Source of the DNA: Ailanthus altissimus
Lineage: Eukaryota; Streptophyta; Magnoliopsida; Sapindales; Simaroubaceae
NCBI GenBank assembly: GCA_946807835.1
Contig: OX327693.1
Span: 5,473,501-5,537,500 of the forward strand
Direction of reading: 5' to 3'
DNA: 64,000 bases
The position numbers and the translations under genes were made by a program. Numbering within the stretch: the first letter of the stretch is position 1; each line of letters opens with the position of its first letter. The notes beneath the pieces are model-generated. The model was given only the letters and a program-made list of their open reading frames with translations, did no database searches and was not told where the DNA came from. Of this stretch, positions 46,033-59,191 are shown piece by piece.

Positions 46033-47986
46033 AATGTACCTATCAATTAATCTCTTGTTCTCCCTGTATTGCATACTCACATAAAAACAGCACAAAATAT
46101 TTGGGATCAAATAACTTCAGTTTCTTGTTCTCTCTGTAATTTGACTATTCTCATCCATGGTCTTTTCTTTTTTCTTGATACAATAAATATTCTATTCGAG
46201 AAAAAGAAAAAGAAAAAGATTCTGTAAAATGCATAGCCAATGACCTTGTTTGTCAACATGCAAAAGACAGAATAAGATCTGCCATCTCAAACATTCACGT
46301 CGACAAGTCAAGAAAAACTCTAGTAAAAAAAAGAGACTTGGGAGAATCTTTAGAATACAGATATTTTTGGTGATAAGATCATTGTTAATGGGAAATATTT
46401 ACAGTAAGTGTTTTAAGGAGATGCTAAAGGGGTTTTAAATAACGCCACCCGACGTTTTATATAGACATATAGATTTAGATAGGGATGAGAAATCTCACCG
46501 ATTAAAGACCAACTCTTGCCCTTTATTTTTACTCAAAACTTTGATGGTTGTGGGCATTCAAAACCAACCAAATGTCCAGGGGGCTTTGTATACAAGTTTC
46601 TTTGATAACATAAGTGCTTCTCTAATGTGAATATCCAGTTAGCTCTTTTTCTATAATAAGGGCAACGACCTTTTTTTTTTTAATTGATAACTCACTGAAT
46701 GCACATCTGATGTTAGCGAAGTACTGTTACTCATTTAAGAATGCTTCATCTACAAATCAACGTGATACCACAAATTTATTGAGTTTTAGAGTGTTACCAA
46801 ACAATTTTCTTAAGCTTATGAATAATTATATTACAAACACAAATTAATGTTAGAACAAGAAAGAAGATAGAAAAGGTTTGCAAAACATACAGCATGTTTG
46901 AAATCAAGGTGCATGGACACAACAACAAACAAAGTAAGACATTAAAGAACAAGCAAGAGGCAGAATTCCATAGAGAACCAAAGAGAATGCCTTGTGCAAC
47001 AAACAAACTACTAAAAAAAGAGTTTCTTACACAAATATTAAGTTTAAAAACCAAAAAAGAAAAATAATCTAGAAAGGAATCTATGATACGAGGCATGTAT
47101 CATGTTTGACCATAGTTTCCTATTCTCTACGCTGTGCTCTGCCACTCTTAGTTAAGATTTCCTATTAGCACTAAGAATTTTTCATGTTTACATATTCAAA
47201 TGGTGTAATACAGATGATGGAGGAAAACTTACAGAGGGGCAGAAGAGGAAAGATCTAGGAGAAGAGAAAGCTAAGATTGGGTAATTGTAAAGTAAGCACC
47301 AGAGAGAAGAATGACAAGGGAGATACCAGGAGCCACAGTAGATTCGAAGATATAGCCAATCAACACTGTTCCGTCTGGTCCACAAAATTGCATAACAAGG
47401 CGAGTGAAAATCAAGTTTTCCTCATGATGATTCATAAGAGACTTTATCATTAAGTATGATAAAACTGTGCTGCTGTCAGGTTTTCCTCATGAAAGTTGAT
47501 ATGCTAAGAAAGCACTAGTATGTTTCTATGATTGATGATCTAATACATGGTTTTGAATAATTCTTAGCTACACTACGGTAATCTGGTGTGTCACTGACTA
47601 TCATTACAGGTTGGAGCTGCAAAATTCTGTTGGAACTACACAAAACTCTAGCACGTGATATCAAGAAATCTAGAATTGGGATTTGTTCTTTGTCAAATCA
47701 AAATCCGAGAATTTCTGTTTATTAGGTCTCTCCAGATGTCGAGGGTTAACTGTATTGTGACAAACCTATTGCTTATTTTCCATAAAGAAATTTCTCAGTT
47801 GAGTTATAGTTAATCTATCACATACACAATGAATTCATAATCAAAGAATTCAAAACTTTTCCAAAATAACATATTTAATATAAATAATGAGATTAGATAA
47901 AAAAAATGTAACTTTTTGGTTACTTCAATCAGAATATATACAAGTTACAACACTTGAAAAAAAAATCTACCATCATAAGTTTTTTT
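46033..47986. repeat. Duplicated block X, copy B (empty site)
   Basis: Matches 26692-27809 and 32427-33270. At 47131-47145 it reads straight across TGTGCTCTGCCA, the pre-insertion state of the Copia target. A minus-strand hydrophobic frame (LIGYIFESTVAPGISLVILL) corresponds to the one in copy A and ends at a stop near 47275. Its family is not recognised. Confidence 0.92.
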
Positions 47987-48021
47987 AACAGAAAATAAAT
48001 AAATCAAACTGAAATACGTTT

Positions 48022-48537
48022 TTAAGTAATTTCAGAGATTTCCTCAGAAGCAGGACAACAGATCTTTCTAAATACCTGAAACACGTATTTGTAGGCAAAG
48101 AAGGAACCAACTCTGTCCGCATTAAGCTCACAAAACTTGAAACCCCAATAAGAAACCAGCAGCCTGTAAATCTCGAGAAACAAGGCACGGGCCAGGATTG
48201 ATAAAGCCGATGCGAAGGAAACCAGTGAAATTATGAAATAAAATCTGCCAACTGCTGCATGCCGTGAAATGTTTGCGATCAACAACGCGCTGGATGCACC
48301 GGCGAAAGAGAGCATGACGGCGATCGCAAGGGCGTGGAACAAAGATGGGTGGTCGGCGAAAATGAAAGCCGGAACAGGATTTCCATCGACGTATCGGTGA
48401 GTAAGTAACAAAAGAAGCAAACCAATTGAGAGGGAGGAGAACAAAATTAGGATTAACCACTGACTTTGAGATTCTGGGTTTGAAGCAATCTGTGAAGTGG
48501 TAGAAGAAGATATATGTGCTCGAGTATTTGACTTCAT
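48022..48537 (-). CDS. Three-TM membrane protein, copy 3
   Basis: Single-exon, 171 codons from MKSNTRAH. It has the same three hydrophobic segments and motifs as copies 1 and 2: HRYVDGNPVPAF, HPSLFHALAIAVMLSFAG, SALSILARALFLEIYRLLVS, YWGFKFCELNADR. Differences are a four-residue longer TM2-TM3 loop (NISRHAA), one residue inserted before WGFK, Arg within TM3 and a longer C-terminus (CCPASEEISEIT). It has no divergent SAT-like neighbour: the upstream DNA runs into the repeat array at ~48832. The open frame with many substitutions relative to its paralogues suggests it has been under selection, but this was not computed. Confidence 0.72.
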   Translation of the reverse strand: MKSNTRAHISSSTTSQIASNPESQSQWLILILFSSLSIGLLLLLLTHRYVDGNPVPAFIFADHPSLFHALAIAVMLSFAGASSALLIANISRHAAVGRFYFIISLVSFASALSILARALFLEIYRLLVSYWGFKFCELNADRVGSFFAYKYVFQVFRKICCPASEEISEIT

Positions 48538-48831
48538 CTTCTTCTTCTTCTCAGGAACGATTGCAGAGACTAAGAGGATGAATGATCCTCAGGATCAAAG
48601 AGAAAGTGACATTTAAGTCCCTTATGTTTAGGTTTTAGTCAAAACATTCCTTGACTGCGAATTACCGTCATTGACCTTGAATTGCTAACCTTGAAACGGA
48701 TCAAAAAGACAATAAGACCCCATGTGTGTCTAGAAGAACCACAATATTTATATTTTTTTTTCTAGTAACGATATTATATTGTATTATTAATGAAAATATT
48801 ACTGATATTACATCAAAAGTTATTGATATTA
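48538..48831. promoter_or_regulatory. Upstream region of three-TM copy 3
   Basis: The only promoter-bearing DNA available to copy 3 before the repeat array. A CTT-rich leader adjoins the start (AAGAAGAAGAAG on the coding strand side). No SAT-like sequence is seen. Confidence 0.4.
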
Positions 48832-49710
48832 TAATTTAAAAAAAACTATCTTTATATCATTTTTTAAAAATCTTTTATAATAAAATTTGTGAGTGTAACC
48901 ATAAGTCACCCATCAAACAACTCAAAATATAAATTGGATGAGTTAGGTCATAACACAATGAACTTATTTTTGACTTGAGTGTTTTAACTCAATTAATACT
49001 TTAAAATATAATTAAAGTTTTTTTATTATAATTTTAGATCAGATTTGATTGGATAATTTGTAATTTTTTAGAGAATTAGATCCGATTGGATTTTATACGT
49101 TGATGGATTATATTATATTAAAAAATAACAAAATTGGTAATGATAAATTGGGTAGATTATTGGTCAAGGTTACCTAATTCAATCCGACAATCACCTTAAG
49201 TTTAATAGGTGCTAAATTGAAATTTGAAACTTTAAATGATTAAATACTAATAAATGCAATGGGAGATATAATAAGTTGGGTTTTGTGTTGATGATTTTTG
49301 AAAATATTAAGGTAAATATATTATTAATTATGATGCTAGGGAAAAATTAATAGTTATTTATAAAATACATTGGTCGTCAGATTTCTAGGCTACCTTGTTA
49401 AGTAAGCTTATTTAGGATTCAATACAAAAAATAATAATGTTTAATTTTAAAAAATGCAAGGGATCGATTAGGCTACCTCCAAGAAATTTTATTATTGCAT
49501 TTATATATTTAATAAAAGAAGTTCTCAAAAGAAGTTCTTGAAGAAAATCTTTGCAGGATGTTTTGTTCTTTTTAAACTCAAATAGTTACTTTCTAACTAC
49601 ACAACAATGGTGAGTGTCATTCGAGGTAGCTACAAATAAACACCAACAACATCATTTCAATGCTTAAAACAGGCTCGATTGAATGACTGAGAGTTGTTGG
49701 TCGCCATTAG

Positions 49711-49893
49711 ATGGAATGGTCAAAAATGTCTGTCAAAAAAGCTCCGGTGTCCGAATATATGGCCTTGGCCGTGAATATTGCAGACATTCTTTTTTACAAA
49801 CTTTGGCCATTATTTTGTTATTTGAGTTATTTTTATGGCAAAAATTTACTTGTGAGAACAGTCTTAACTAAAACTGAATTGATTGCTAATTAA
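49711..49893 (+). CDS. Doubtful 60-residue frame with one hydrophobic segment
   Basis: MEWSKMSVKKAPVSEYMALAV.. with a hydrophobic centre (ILFYKLWPLFCYLSYFYG) and a basic end. In unit U copy 2 (from ~56505) the A run at codons 9-10 is one base shorter and the frame is lost. In copy 3 (~59900) the sequence is diverged and has stops. No family is recognised. It is more likely a decayed exon or a chance frame than a gene. Confidence 0.15.
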   Translation: MEWSKMSVKKAPVSEYMALAVNIADILFYKLWPLFCYLSYFYGKNLLVRTVLTKTELIAN

Positions 49894-51229
49894 TTTACTC
49901 CAAAATCTCAAAAAAATTCTTTCTTTCTTATCGTTTTGAAGCACCCTAGACATTTCAGATTTTGAAGATAAATCTGCGGTAGAAGTTAGTAATGCAGGAT
50001 ATCACGATTATGTTACAAAGTTAGAATTTGGCTATTTAGCATAAAAAAAATTCAGTCACGTTAATAAGATGCATGCTTGTTAGGTTGTTGGACAACAAAA
50101 CCACCATACAACTACAGGAGGTTGTCACCTTGAGAAAGCATGAGTTTTTTTCTTTTTAAATAAAACAATAGACTGAATTGTAAACAAATAGAAATTAAAT
50201 CTTTCAAAAAAAAAATTTTTTTTTAAACTTTCTTGCATCATTTGAATTTTCCCACACATAAGACTTATTTAATTAATTTAGTCCAAAAATAATTAATTAC
50301 TCAAAGAATTTTTGTGTTGATCAATATCAGAATTTTTTTTTTTTCGATTAGGTTAACTTTTTTTAATCCTTTTATAAATTTTAACTATATGAAAAAGAGA
50401 AAATTATATAAAAAAGAAATAATAAAATTTATTTTAAAAAAAAAAAACATAGTTGTGATATGATATACATGTTGTGCTTGACGATGTCTCAAAATATAAC
50501 ATTTATTTATTAGAGGTTATGAATTAATAAACTAGACAAGTTCTCTTTTAATATAAACAATTATACAATTTGCAATAAACACGTATTCTATTTTCTTACA
50601 AACCATAATCTATTCTTGACATAAAAACTAAAAGAGTTGCCACAAAACAAATTAATCTATTAATTAAAATAAGACATAAATCTTTAATTTCTTTTTAAAA
50701 ATTATTTCACTTTAAAAACAACACATACGCAAATTGAGAAAAAAAAATACTTGCTCAAATGAATTTGTACTTGATAAAATACACACAAACAATATAATTT
50801 CAATAAAAAATTTTAAATTATTATTATTAAGCATTTATAAAAGAGTTCTAAACTTATTATAGTGTCAAGTCTCAAAAATTAAAGAATCAAATATAAGTTT
50901 ATGTCTCTAATACAAATTAATTTTATGTTACAAAAATAAATAAATATAAAATTTTTAAGTACATTAATTTAAAAAAATAATAACTAAAATACAATTTTGC
51001 GAAACACAAAATAATTAAATAATTATTTATTTTATGTTTTACATAACAGAATCATGAACTCTTCCAACTCGATAAATATGTTCAATCATATACATTTAAA
51101 TGAATTGAAATTAATAATCACAAATTTTAATTAAATTAATAGCTCGTAATTAAATAGTATATTTCAATAACAAAAGAGTAATAACTAAACAACAAAATTT
51201 AAATTATTTTTAAGGACGTATTAAGTTAC

Positions 51230-51758
51230 ATGGTGTGCTTGTCGAGTTAGTAAGCAACCTCTGATTATGCACCTCCCTAATTAATAAGTTAACGTTCTAA
51301 GTTTAATTTGATTAAATTTTTTTTTTTAGTTATAAGGATTCTCTCTTTTTTGTAAAGCTTTCTCTCTCCGCCTTTAGAGTGTGTATTTTTGAATTCCGTA
51401 CTTTCATATAAAATTAATGTAGTGTCCCGAATTCCCCCCTCCCCTATGAGTGTGTATTTCCGAATGTACTTCAATATGAAATTATGTAGCAACCCAAATT
51501 TCGCATTTCAATATGAAATTAATGTAGTGTCCCAAATTCCTCCCTCCCCTTGTGAGTGTGTGTTTCCAAACGTGCTTCAATATGAAATTAATATAGCATC
51601 CTGAATTCTCCTAATGTAATATCAATTTTTTTCTTTAAAAAAAAAAAAAAGTTCACTACAAATTGGTGTGTATTTTCAAACGTGCTTCAATATGAAATTA
51701 ATATAGTGTCTCAAATTTTCTTAATGTAATATCAAAATTAAAAAAAAAAAAAAAAAAG
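51230..51758. repeat. ~530-base segment present in U1 and U2, absent from the 52.8-55.3 kb copy
   Basis: Starts TACATGGTGTGCTTGTCGAG after GTATTAAGT and ends in a poly-A run before GTCCGCCA. It contains several imperfect repeats of TTCAATATGAAATTAATGTAG with CCTCCCTCCCC-type links. The other copy joins GTATTAAGT directly to CCGCCATAAATTG at 55046. Confidence 0.75.
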
Positions 51759-51962
51759 TCCGCCACAAATTGATCCACGAAATGCATTGCAAATGGAAGT
51801 CGAGTCGCACCGTTTATTATTTTTGAACTACTCATACTCCAAAATCTTTGTCATCACATTGATATTTCCTTTCTTTTCCAAATCTTTTTTACAAATAACG
51901 TTCTTTTTCCTTTTTTGGTCAACTATTATTCACGGTTCAATTTTAGGGTATTCATAATTCAA

Positions 51963-52849
51963 TCGAAGTGTTGGCTTTTTGAAACTAGTCATCATTAGGC
52001 CCACGAAGGGATTAACTGCAGCGGTCGTGGATGAGGCTTGCTGGGATCGATCATCTGGCAGCATCTGAGGTTGTTTCTGGGTTCGTTTGATGACGGTGAG
52101 GTCTGAGGAGGCGGCGACGTGAGTGGCTTGAGGTTGCAACGGTTTTCCAGTCTTCTTGAGTTCGCGTGGCAGTTTTTGTTGCCAATTTGGTGAAACTTTG
52201 ATTGGGATTTTGTCGACGGCGAATGGTGGTTTTCGTTGATGGCAAAGGTGGCTGGAACGGCGACTTCCGACGATGGCAAGTGGCGGTTCCTGGTGGACTC
52301 AATAAAGTTGAATGGATGTTTTTTTTTTCTTTTCTTCTTTCTTTATATCTTTTTTTTTCCTTCTTTTTTTTCCCTTTCTTCTTCCCTACTTACTTTTTTT
52401 TTCCGGTGTCAAATTTTTTTTATTTTAAATTTTTTTGTAATTTGTTTATGTGTGAAAAAATTCTTTGAATTCTAACCACGACGTTGTTTCCTAATTCAGT
52501 ACCTCCATGATTAATTATTACTCTTTTCATCGGCCAATACACTATCCATTCTCTTACAAGCTTTTAATCAATCAATACATTATCCATTCTAAAAAATATA
52601 TATTTTAATACTCAAATTAATATTTATTTTAAAAAAATAATTATATATATGAAAAAGTGTATATATAAACAAGTAGTGTTATATTATTTATTATATATGC
52701 AAATGGTTATGAATAAATAATTCTTATATTTTATAGAGTATAAATTTAACTCCTTTTAAAAATATATATGTATGAATTCAATTTAATTTTAATTAAAGAG
52801 AACGTAAATTCATTTTAAAATCTCTTCACTATTCCTGTCAAAAATTAAA
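51963..52849. other. Unique segment between repeat units
   Basis: 52000-52310 is GC-richer than its surroundings and has overlapping open frames on both strands. On the minus strand, up to 94 codons from 52279 are Ser/Pro/Asn/Arg-rich without a recognised domain. This is followed by pyrimidine-rich 52318-52400. It may be an exon fragment, but I cannot support a gene. Confidence 0.35.
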
Positions 52850-55560
52850 AGATCAAATAAAAGTCCATTTCTCTAATATAAATTAATTTTATGTTAAAAA
52901 ATAAAAAAATTAAATACATTAATTTAAAAAAATAAGTAAAAAAAACAATTTTGCGAAACTTAAAATAATTAAATAATTATTTATTTTATGTTTTAAGTAA
53001 CAGAATCATGAACTCTTCCAACTCCATAAATACGTTCAATTATATGTGTTGGAATTTATATTTACGTACTATTTTATTTTATATAAATATTTTATTTATG
53101 TAATAAATAAATATTTTATTAAATTTTTAATTAATTTTTAATTATATAGTAAAATACTTGTAACACTTCAGACACTGTATAATCTGAAAGAGTTCAAATT
53201 TGATTCAAAGGAGTTTGGACTAGTATTAAGAGTTAGCTACGCCGAGAATTATAGCTGCTAAAAGTTAGCATGTTATAATTGTAAGCGAAATCTAAAAAGT
53301 TAGAGTTTTGTCTGAAATGAGACAAAGATCCGAGAGTATACTAGCAATGACATAGTTATAAGGAGTTGCAAATAGTGCTAAGAAATTGTGAAGTATATTA
53401 TCGAACATTATGTTCTTTATCTATTTTCACTTATGCGGGTTTATCAGTGAAAATCTTATTTAACATAGATTGGTGTATGTTTATATCTGGATGGTCCAGA
53501 TGGTTAGTCTTAGTAGACTATGAGCTTAGTGGAAGCTCGTATAAACATACGGTTATTCAGTGAATACGGGGTATTAAGCATGCTTAATTATGATCTCCAA
53601 TAAACATCCCATAAAAGCCGTGAATAAAGGATCCTTTCGAGTTGAGTAGTATTCATGGTCTTTGAACCTAAGTACCACGGTGGACTTATGAGTGATCCAC
53701 TATACTTAACTTTCATACATGTCAGAGATTTTTTACGGTCTGATCGCTGAGTGTCATTAGGTATGGTCTGATGCTCATAAAGTTCGGTGTATATAGATAT
53801 GGAATCAATCAGCTCATATAGATGAGTTGTATATCCAGATACTCCAAAATTGTGTTCCAGCAAATCTTATGGCCATAGTAGCTTACCCAAAAAAAACGTT
53901 TCCTACGTAAGAAACAATATCACAAAAGTATTTGTGGATATTGTTTATAAGAATACGAATCTAGAGATATGTTCTAGAGTTGAGCATATAGAGACTTAAT
54001 GGTGATGATTTATGTCTCCGCTTTCTTAAGATATATATGATAGAATGATTAAACGAATATGTATTAACCTTAATTTATATGGTTCTACACGCTGCTTTGT
54101 TATTTTCATAACGTGTGTATTGGGCATTGCTTATGGACTTATGAGAGACTTCCATAAGACAAAACGAGTGTGACCTTAGGCAGTCTCATTATATGAAGTG
54201 AAATCGTTGTGCACTGAGGTAGCACACCGGATCAAATGATTTATCTGAAAAGTTCTCAAAAAAATAGAAATTATTTCAGGATCTCTCGAGAAATTGATAA
54301 GGTTAAGTGTTAAGATTTGATCTGAAAAATTCTCAAAAAAGTTAAAATTATTTTAAAATCTCTCAAGAAATTGATAGGATTTAAGTGTTAAACTTATAAT
54401 ATAAGTAAGACTTGCCACTTTATCCTTTTCATTAGATGTTGCATCTCGTACCACTAATTTGTAATGACAAAACACATTTTGGCCGTGACATTAATCTAAT
54501 TTGTAAGCGGCAAACTTCTTGCTTTGTCGTGCTTAAAATTTATAAAGCCACTAATTCCTACTTGATTGGTTAAAAATGATGGCAGCAAAGGTTATAAATA
54601 AAGGTTGGATTCTACATTTGATTACAAGTAAAGAAAAATTTAGCATAAACATATATAGCCATTTATGGGAGATAAGAATTAGAAATAAGTGTTGTTTTAA
54701 GTAATTTAATTTTTTTTTTTAAAGTTATTATTTTAATTTAAAAAATCTCACATTATTTTTTATTAGAGCTTTATAAAGCACGCTTTAAAGATAAATTTTT
54801 TTTATCTCATTAACGTAACAAGATACATTATTTATATTCCATTACAAATATTATATATGCGCGATGTGTAAATTATAATTAAAATGTACACACTTACCTT
54901 ACGTAAAATATATTTTCAATATGCATATAAATGAATTGAAATTAATAATCACAAGTTATAATTAAATTAATAGCTCATAATTAATTAGTATATTTAAATA
55001 ATAAAAGAGTAATAACTAAACAACAAAGTTTAAATTATTTTTAAGGATGTATTAAGTCCGCCATAAATTGATCCATGAAATTCGATCATTAATTCCTGCA
55101 TTGCAAATGGAAGCCGAGTCTCACCGTTTATTATTTTTGGACTACTCATACTCCAAAATCTTTGTCATCACATTGATATTTCGTTTCTTTTCCAAATCTT
55201 TTTATAAATAATGTTCTTTTTCTTTTTTGGCTAACTATCTTTCATGTTTCAATTTTAGGGTATTTGTAATTTAATCCAATCCAATCAATTCAAATTGGTA
55301 TATTTTTTTTATTAGGTTTGATGGATAGATGGATTGGATTATATTAAAATTTTGAAATCCGCAATTGATGAATTGGTTTGTAGATTTATTTCGACAAATA
55401 TGCAAAAATCTAATTAATATGATAATATTTATAAATAAAATAATTTTTAAAATATGTTATTATATTATTTGTTAAACTATATAAAAAGTCAAAAGAAAAA
55501 AAAACCATACAATTTGTATAAGACAACTAATTATTTTAATAAAACTAAATTCTTTATATC
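52850..55560. repeat. Partial unit U, split by an LTR
   Basis: 52850-53046 and 54919-55262 together match 50870-51229 plus 51759-51962 of U1. The stretch 55263-55560 matches 58875-59191 between U2 and U3. The break at 53046/54919 is the LTR insertion. Confidence 0.8.
53047..54918 (+). mobile_element. Solo LTR, family L, copy 2, with target duplication ATATG
   Basis: 1872 bases, TGTTGGAATTTA.. to ..ATATATTTTCA, flanked by ATATG at 53042-53046 and 54919-54923. Removing it restores the repeat-unit sequence TTCAAT-TATATGCATATAAATG seen uninterrupted in U1 and U2. It is homologous to 33697-35916 in inverse orientation. There are no coding domains inside, so a recombined solo LTR is the simplest reading. 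Confidence 0.85.
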
Positions 55561-58500
55561 TAATTTCAAAAAAAACTATCTTTATATCATTTTTTCTTAA
55601 AATCTTTTATAATAAGATTTGTGAGTTTAAAACTTAACCATAAGTCCCATCAAACAACTAAAAATATAAATTGGGTGAGTTAGGTCATAACACAATGAAC
55701 TTATTTTTTACTTGAGTGTCTTAACTCAATTAATACTTTAAAATATAATTAAAGTCTTTTTATTATAATTTTAGATTAAATTTGATTGGATAATTTGCAA
55801 TTTTTAAGAGAATTGGATCCGATTGGATTTTACACGATGATGGATTAGATTATATTAAAAAATTACAAAACTGCTAATGATAAATTGGGTAGATTATTGG
55901 TCAAGGTTACCTAATTCAATCCGACAATCACCTTAAGTTTAATAGGTGAAAGTAAAAATTAAATTTTTTTTTTTCGAAAGATCATAATTTAGTGCTAAAT
56001 TGAAATTTGAAACTTTAAATGGTTAAATACTAATAAATGCAATGGGAGATATTATAAGTTGGTTTTGTGTTGATGATTTTTTAAAATATTAAGTTAAATA
56101 TATTATTAATTATGATGCTAGGGAAAAATTAATAGTTATTTATAAAATACATTTGTCGTCAGATTTCTAGGTTACCTTGTTAAGTAAGCTTATTTAGGAT
56201 TCAATACAAAAAAATAATAATAATAATGTTTAATTTTAAAAAATGCAAGGGATCGATTAGGCTACCTCCAGGAAATTTTATTGTTGCATTTATATATTTA
56301 ATGAAAGAAGTTCTTGAAGAAAACCTTTGCAGTGGCATATTGGATGTTTTGTTCTTTTTAAACTCAAATAGTTACTTTCTAACTACACAACAATGGTGAG
56401 TGTCATTCACGTTGGGAGAGGTAGCTACACATCAACACCAACAACGTCATTTCAACGCTTAAAACAGGCTCGATTGAATGACTGAGAGTTATTAGTCGCC
56501 ATTAGATGGAGTGGTCAAAAATGTCTGTCAAAAAGCTCCGGTGTCCGAATATATGGCCTTGGCCGTGAAAATTGCAGACAATTTTTTTTACAAACTTTGG
56601 CCATTATTTTGTTATTTGAGTTATTTTTATGGCAAAAATTTACTTGTGAGAACAGTCTTAACAAAAACTGAATTGATTGCTAATTAATTTACTCCAAAAT
56701 CTCAAAAAAATTCTTTCTTTCTTATCGTTTTGAAGCACCCTAGACATTTCAGATTTTGAAGATAAATCTGCGGTAGAAGTTAGTAATGCAGGATATCACG
56801 ATTGTGTTACAAAGTTAGAATTTGGCTATTTAGCATAAAAAAAAATTCAGTCACGTTAATAAGATGCATGCTTGTTAGGTTGTTGGACAACAAAACCAAC
56901 ATACAACTACATGAGGTTGTCACCTTGAGAAAGCATGAGTTTTTTTCTTTTTAAATAAAACAATAGACTGAATTGTAAACAAATAGAAATTAAATCTTTC
57001 AAAAAATATTTTTTTTTAAAAACTTTCTTGCATCATTTGAATTTTTCCACACATAAGACTTATTGGAATTTTAATTAATTTAGTCCAAAAATAATTAATT
57101 ACTCAAAATATTTTAGACGAAACTTTATTTACTCATTCATCAAATAAAATTATTATAAAAACATAATTTAAACTTTATTTAATTGATAAATTATTTTTTA
57201 TTAAAAAAATGTAAGAATTTTAGATACAGCCTTATTTTGTATCATTTTTCCAATAAAATAATCAGAATTTTTTTTTAATCGGGTTAACTTTTTCTAATCC
57301 TTTCATAAATTTTAACTATACAAAAAAGAGAAAATTATATAAAAAAGAAATAATAAAATTTATTTAAAAAAAAAACATAGTTGTGATATTATATTCATGT
57401 TGTCTCAAAATATAACATTTATTTATCACAGGTTCTGAATTAATAAACTAGACAAGTTCCCTTTTAATATAAACAATTATACAATTTGCAATAAACACGT
57501 ATTCTATTTTTTTAACAAACCATAATCCATTCTTGACATCAAAACTAAACGAGTTGGCACAAAACAAATTAATCTATTAATTAAAATAAGACATAAATCT
57601 TTAATTTCTTTTTAAAAATTATTTCACTTTAAAAACAACACATACGCAATTTGAGAAAAAAAAAATACTTGCTCAAATGAATTTGTACTTGATAAAATAC
57701 ACACAAACAATATAATTTCAATAAAAAATTTTAAATTATTATTAAGCATTTATGAAAGAGTTCTAAACTTATTATAGTGTCAAGTCTCAAAAATTAAAGA
57801 ATCAAATATAAGTTTATGTCTCTAATACAAATTAATTTTATGTTACAAAAATAAAAAAATATAAATTTTTTAAGTACATTAATTTAAAAAAATAATAACT
57901 AAAATACAAATTTGCGAAACACAAAATAATTAAATAATTATTTATTTTATGTTTTACATAACAGAATCATGAACTCTTCCAACTCGATAAATATGTTCAA
58001 TCATATACATATAAATGAATTGAAATTAATAATCACAAATTTTAATTAAATTAATAGCTCATAATTAAATAGTATATTTCAATAACAAAAGAATAATAAC
58101 TAAACAACAAAATTTAAATTATTTTTAAGAATATATTAAGTTACATGGTGTGCTTGTCGAGTTAGTAAGCAACCCTTGATTATGCACCTCCCTAACTAAT
58201 AAGTTAACGTTTTAAGTTTAATTTGATTAAATTTTTTTTTGGTTGTAAGAATTTTCTCTTTTTCGTAAAGCTTTTTCTCTCCACCTTTAGAGTGTGTATT
58301 TTTGAATTCCATACTTCCATATAAAATTAATGTAGTGTCCCGAATTCCCCCCTCCCCTATGAGTGTGTATTTCCGAACGTACGTCAATATGAAATTATGT
58401 AGCAACCCAAATTTCGCATTTCAATATGAAATTAATGTAGTGTCCCAAATTCCTCCCTCCCCTTGTGAGTGTGTGTTTCCAAACGTGCTTCAATATGAAA

Positions 58501-58873
58501 TTAATATAGCATCCTGAATTCTCCTAATGTAATATCAATTTTTTTCTTTAAAAAAAAAAAAAGTTCACTACAAATTGGTGTGTATTTTCAAACGTGCTTC
58601 AATATGAAATTAATATAGTGTCTCAAATTTTCTTAATGTAATATCAAAATTTAAAAAAAAAAAAGAAAAAGTCCGCCACAAATTGATCCACGAAATGCAT
58701 TGCAAATGGAAGTCGAGTCGCACCGTTTATTATTTTTGAACTACTCATACTCCAAAATCTTTGTCATCACATTGATATTTCCTTTCTTTTCCAAATCTTT
58801 TTTACAAATAACGTTCTTTTTCCTTTTTTGGTCAACTATTATTCACGGTTCAATTTTAGGGTATTCATAATTC
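55561..58873. repeat. Tandem unit U, copy 2
   Basis: About 3.3 kb, colinear with U1. Differences include small indels, such as an extra ~45 bases near 55950 and an extra ~150 bases near 57110-57260. Confidence 0.88.
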
Positions 58874-59191
58874 AATGCAATCCAATTAATTCATTTTATT
58901 TCATTCAAATTGGTATTTTTTTTTATTAGATTTGATAGATTGATTGGATTGGATTAGATTAAAATTTCGAAATTCGCAATTGATGAATTGGTTTGTAGAA
59001 TTATTTGAGAGATCTACTAAAATCTAATTTAATTTGAAGAAATTAATATGATAATATTTATAAATAAAATAAGTCATTATATTATATGTTAAATTATATA
59101 AAAATAAAAAAAAAACCATACAATTTAGATAAGACAACTAATTATTTTAATAAAACTAAATTACTTTTTGGTAGTTGAACTATCTTTATAT

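Larger units (their letters stand above)
48832..51962. repeat. Tandem unit U, copy 1
   Basis: About 3.1 kb, AT-rich. It matches 55561-58873 in the same order at roughly 95% by eye, and in part 59192-60195. Landmarks shared with U2 are ACTATCTTTATATCATTTTTT, GGGATCGATTAGGCTACCTCC, TTGGACAACAAAACCA and GAATCATGAACTCTTCCAACTCGAT, ending TTTTAGGGTATTCATAATTCAAT. Apart from the small frame at 49711, nothing in it looks coding. Confidence 0.88.

Noticed and set aside
46794..47096. 100-residue minus-strand hydrophobic frame
   Set aside because: It is AT-driven and not conserved as a frame in the 95% identical copy at 27450-27760.
51995..52302. Overlapping Ser/Pro/Asn-rich frames on the minus strand
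   Set aside because: The local GC rise opens several frames at once. There is low complexity, no domain and no splice-consistent partner exons, so I cannot support a gene.
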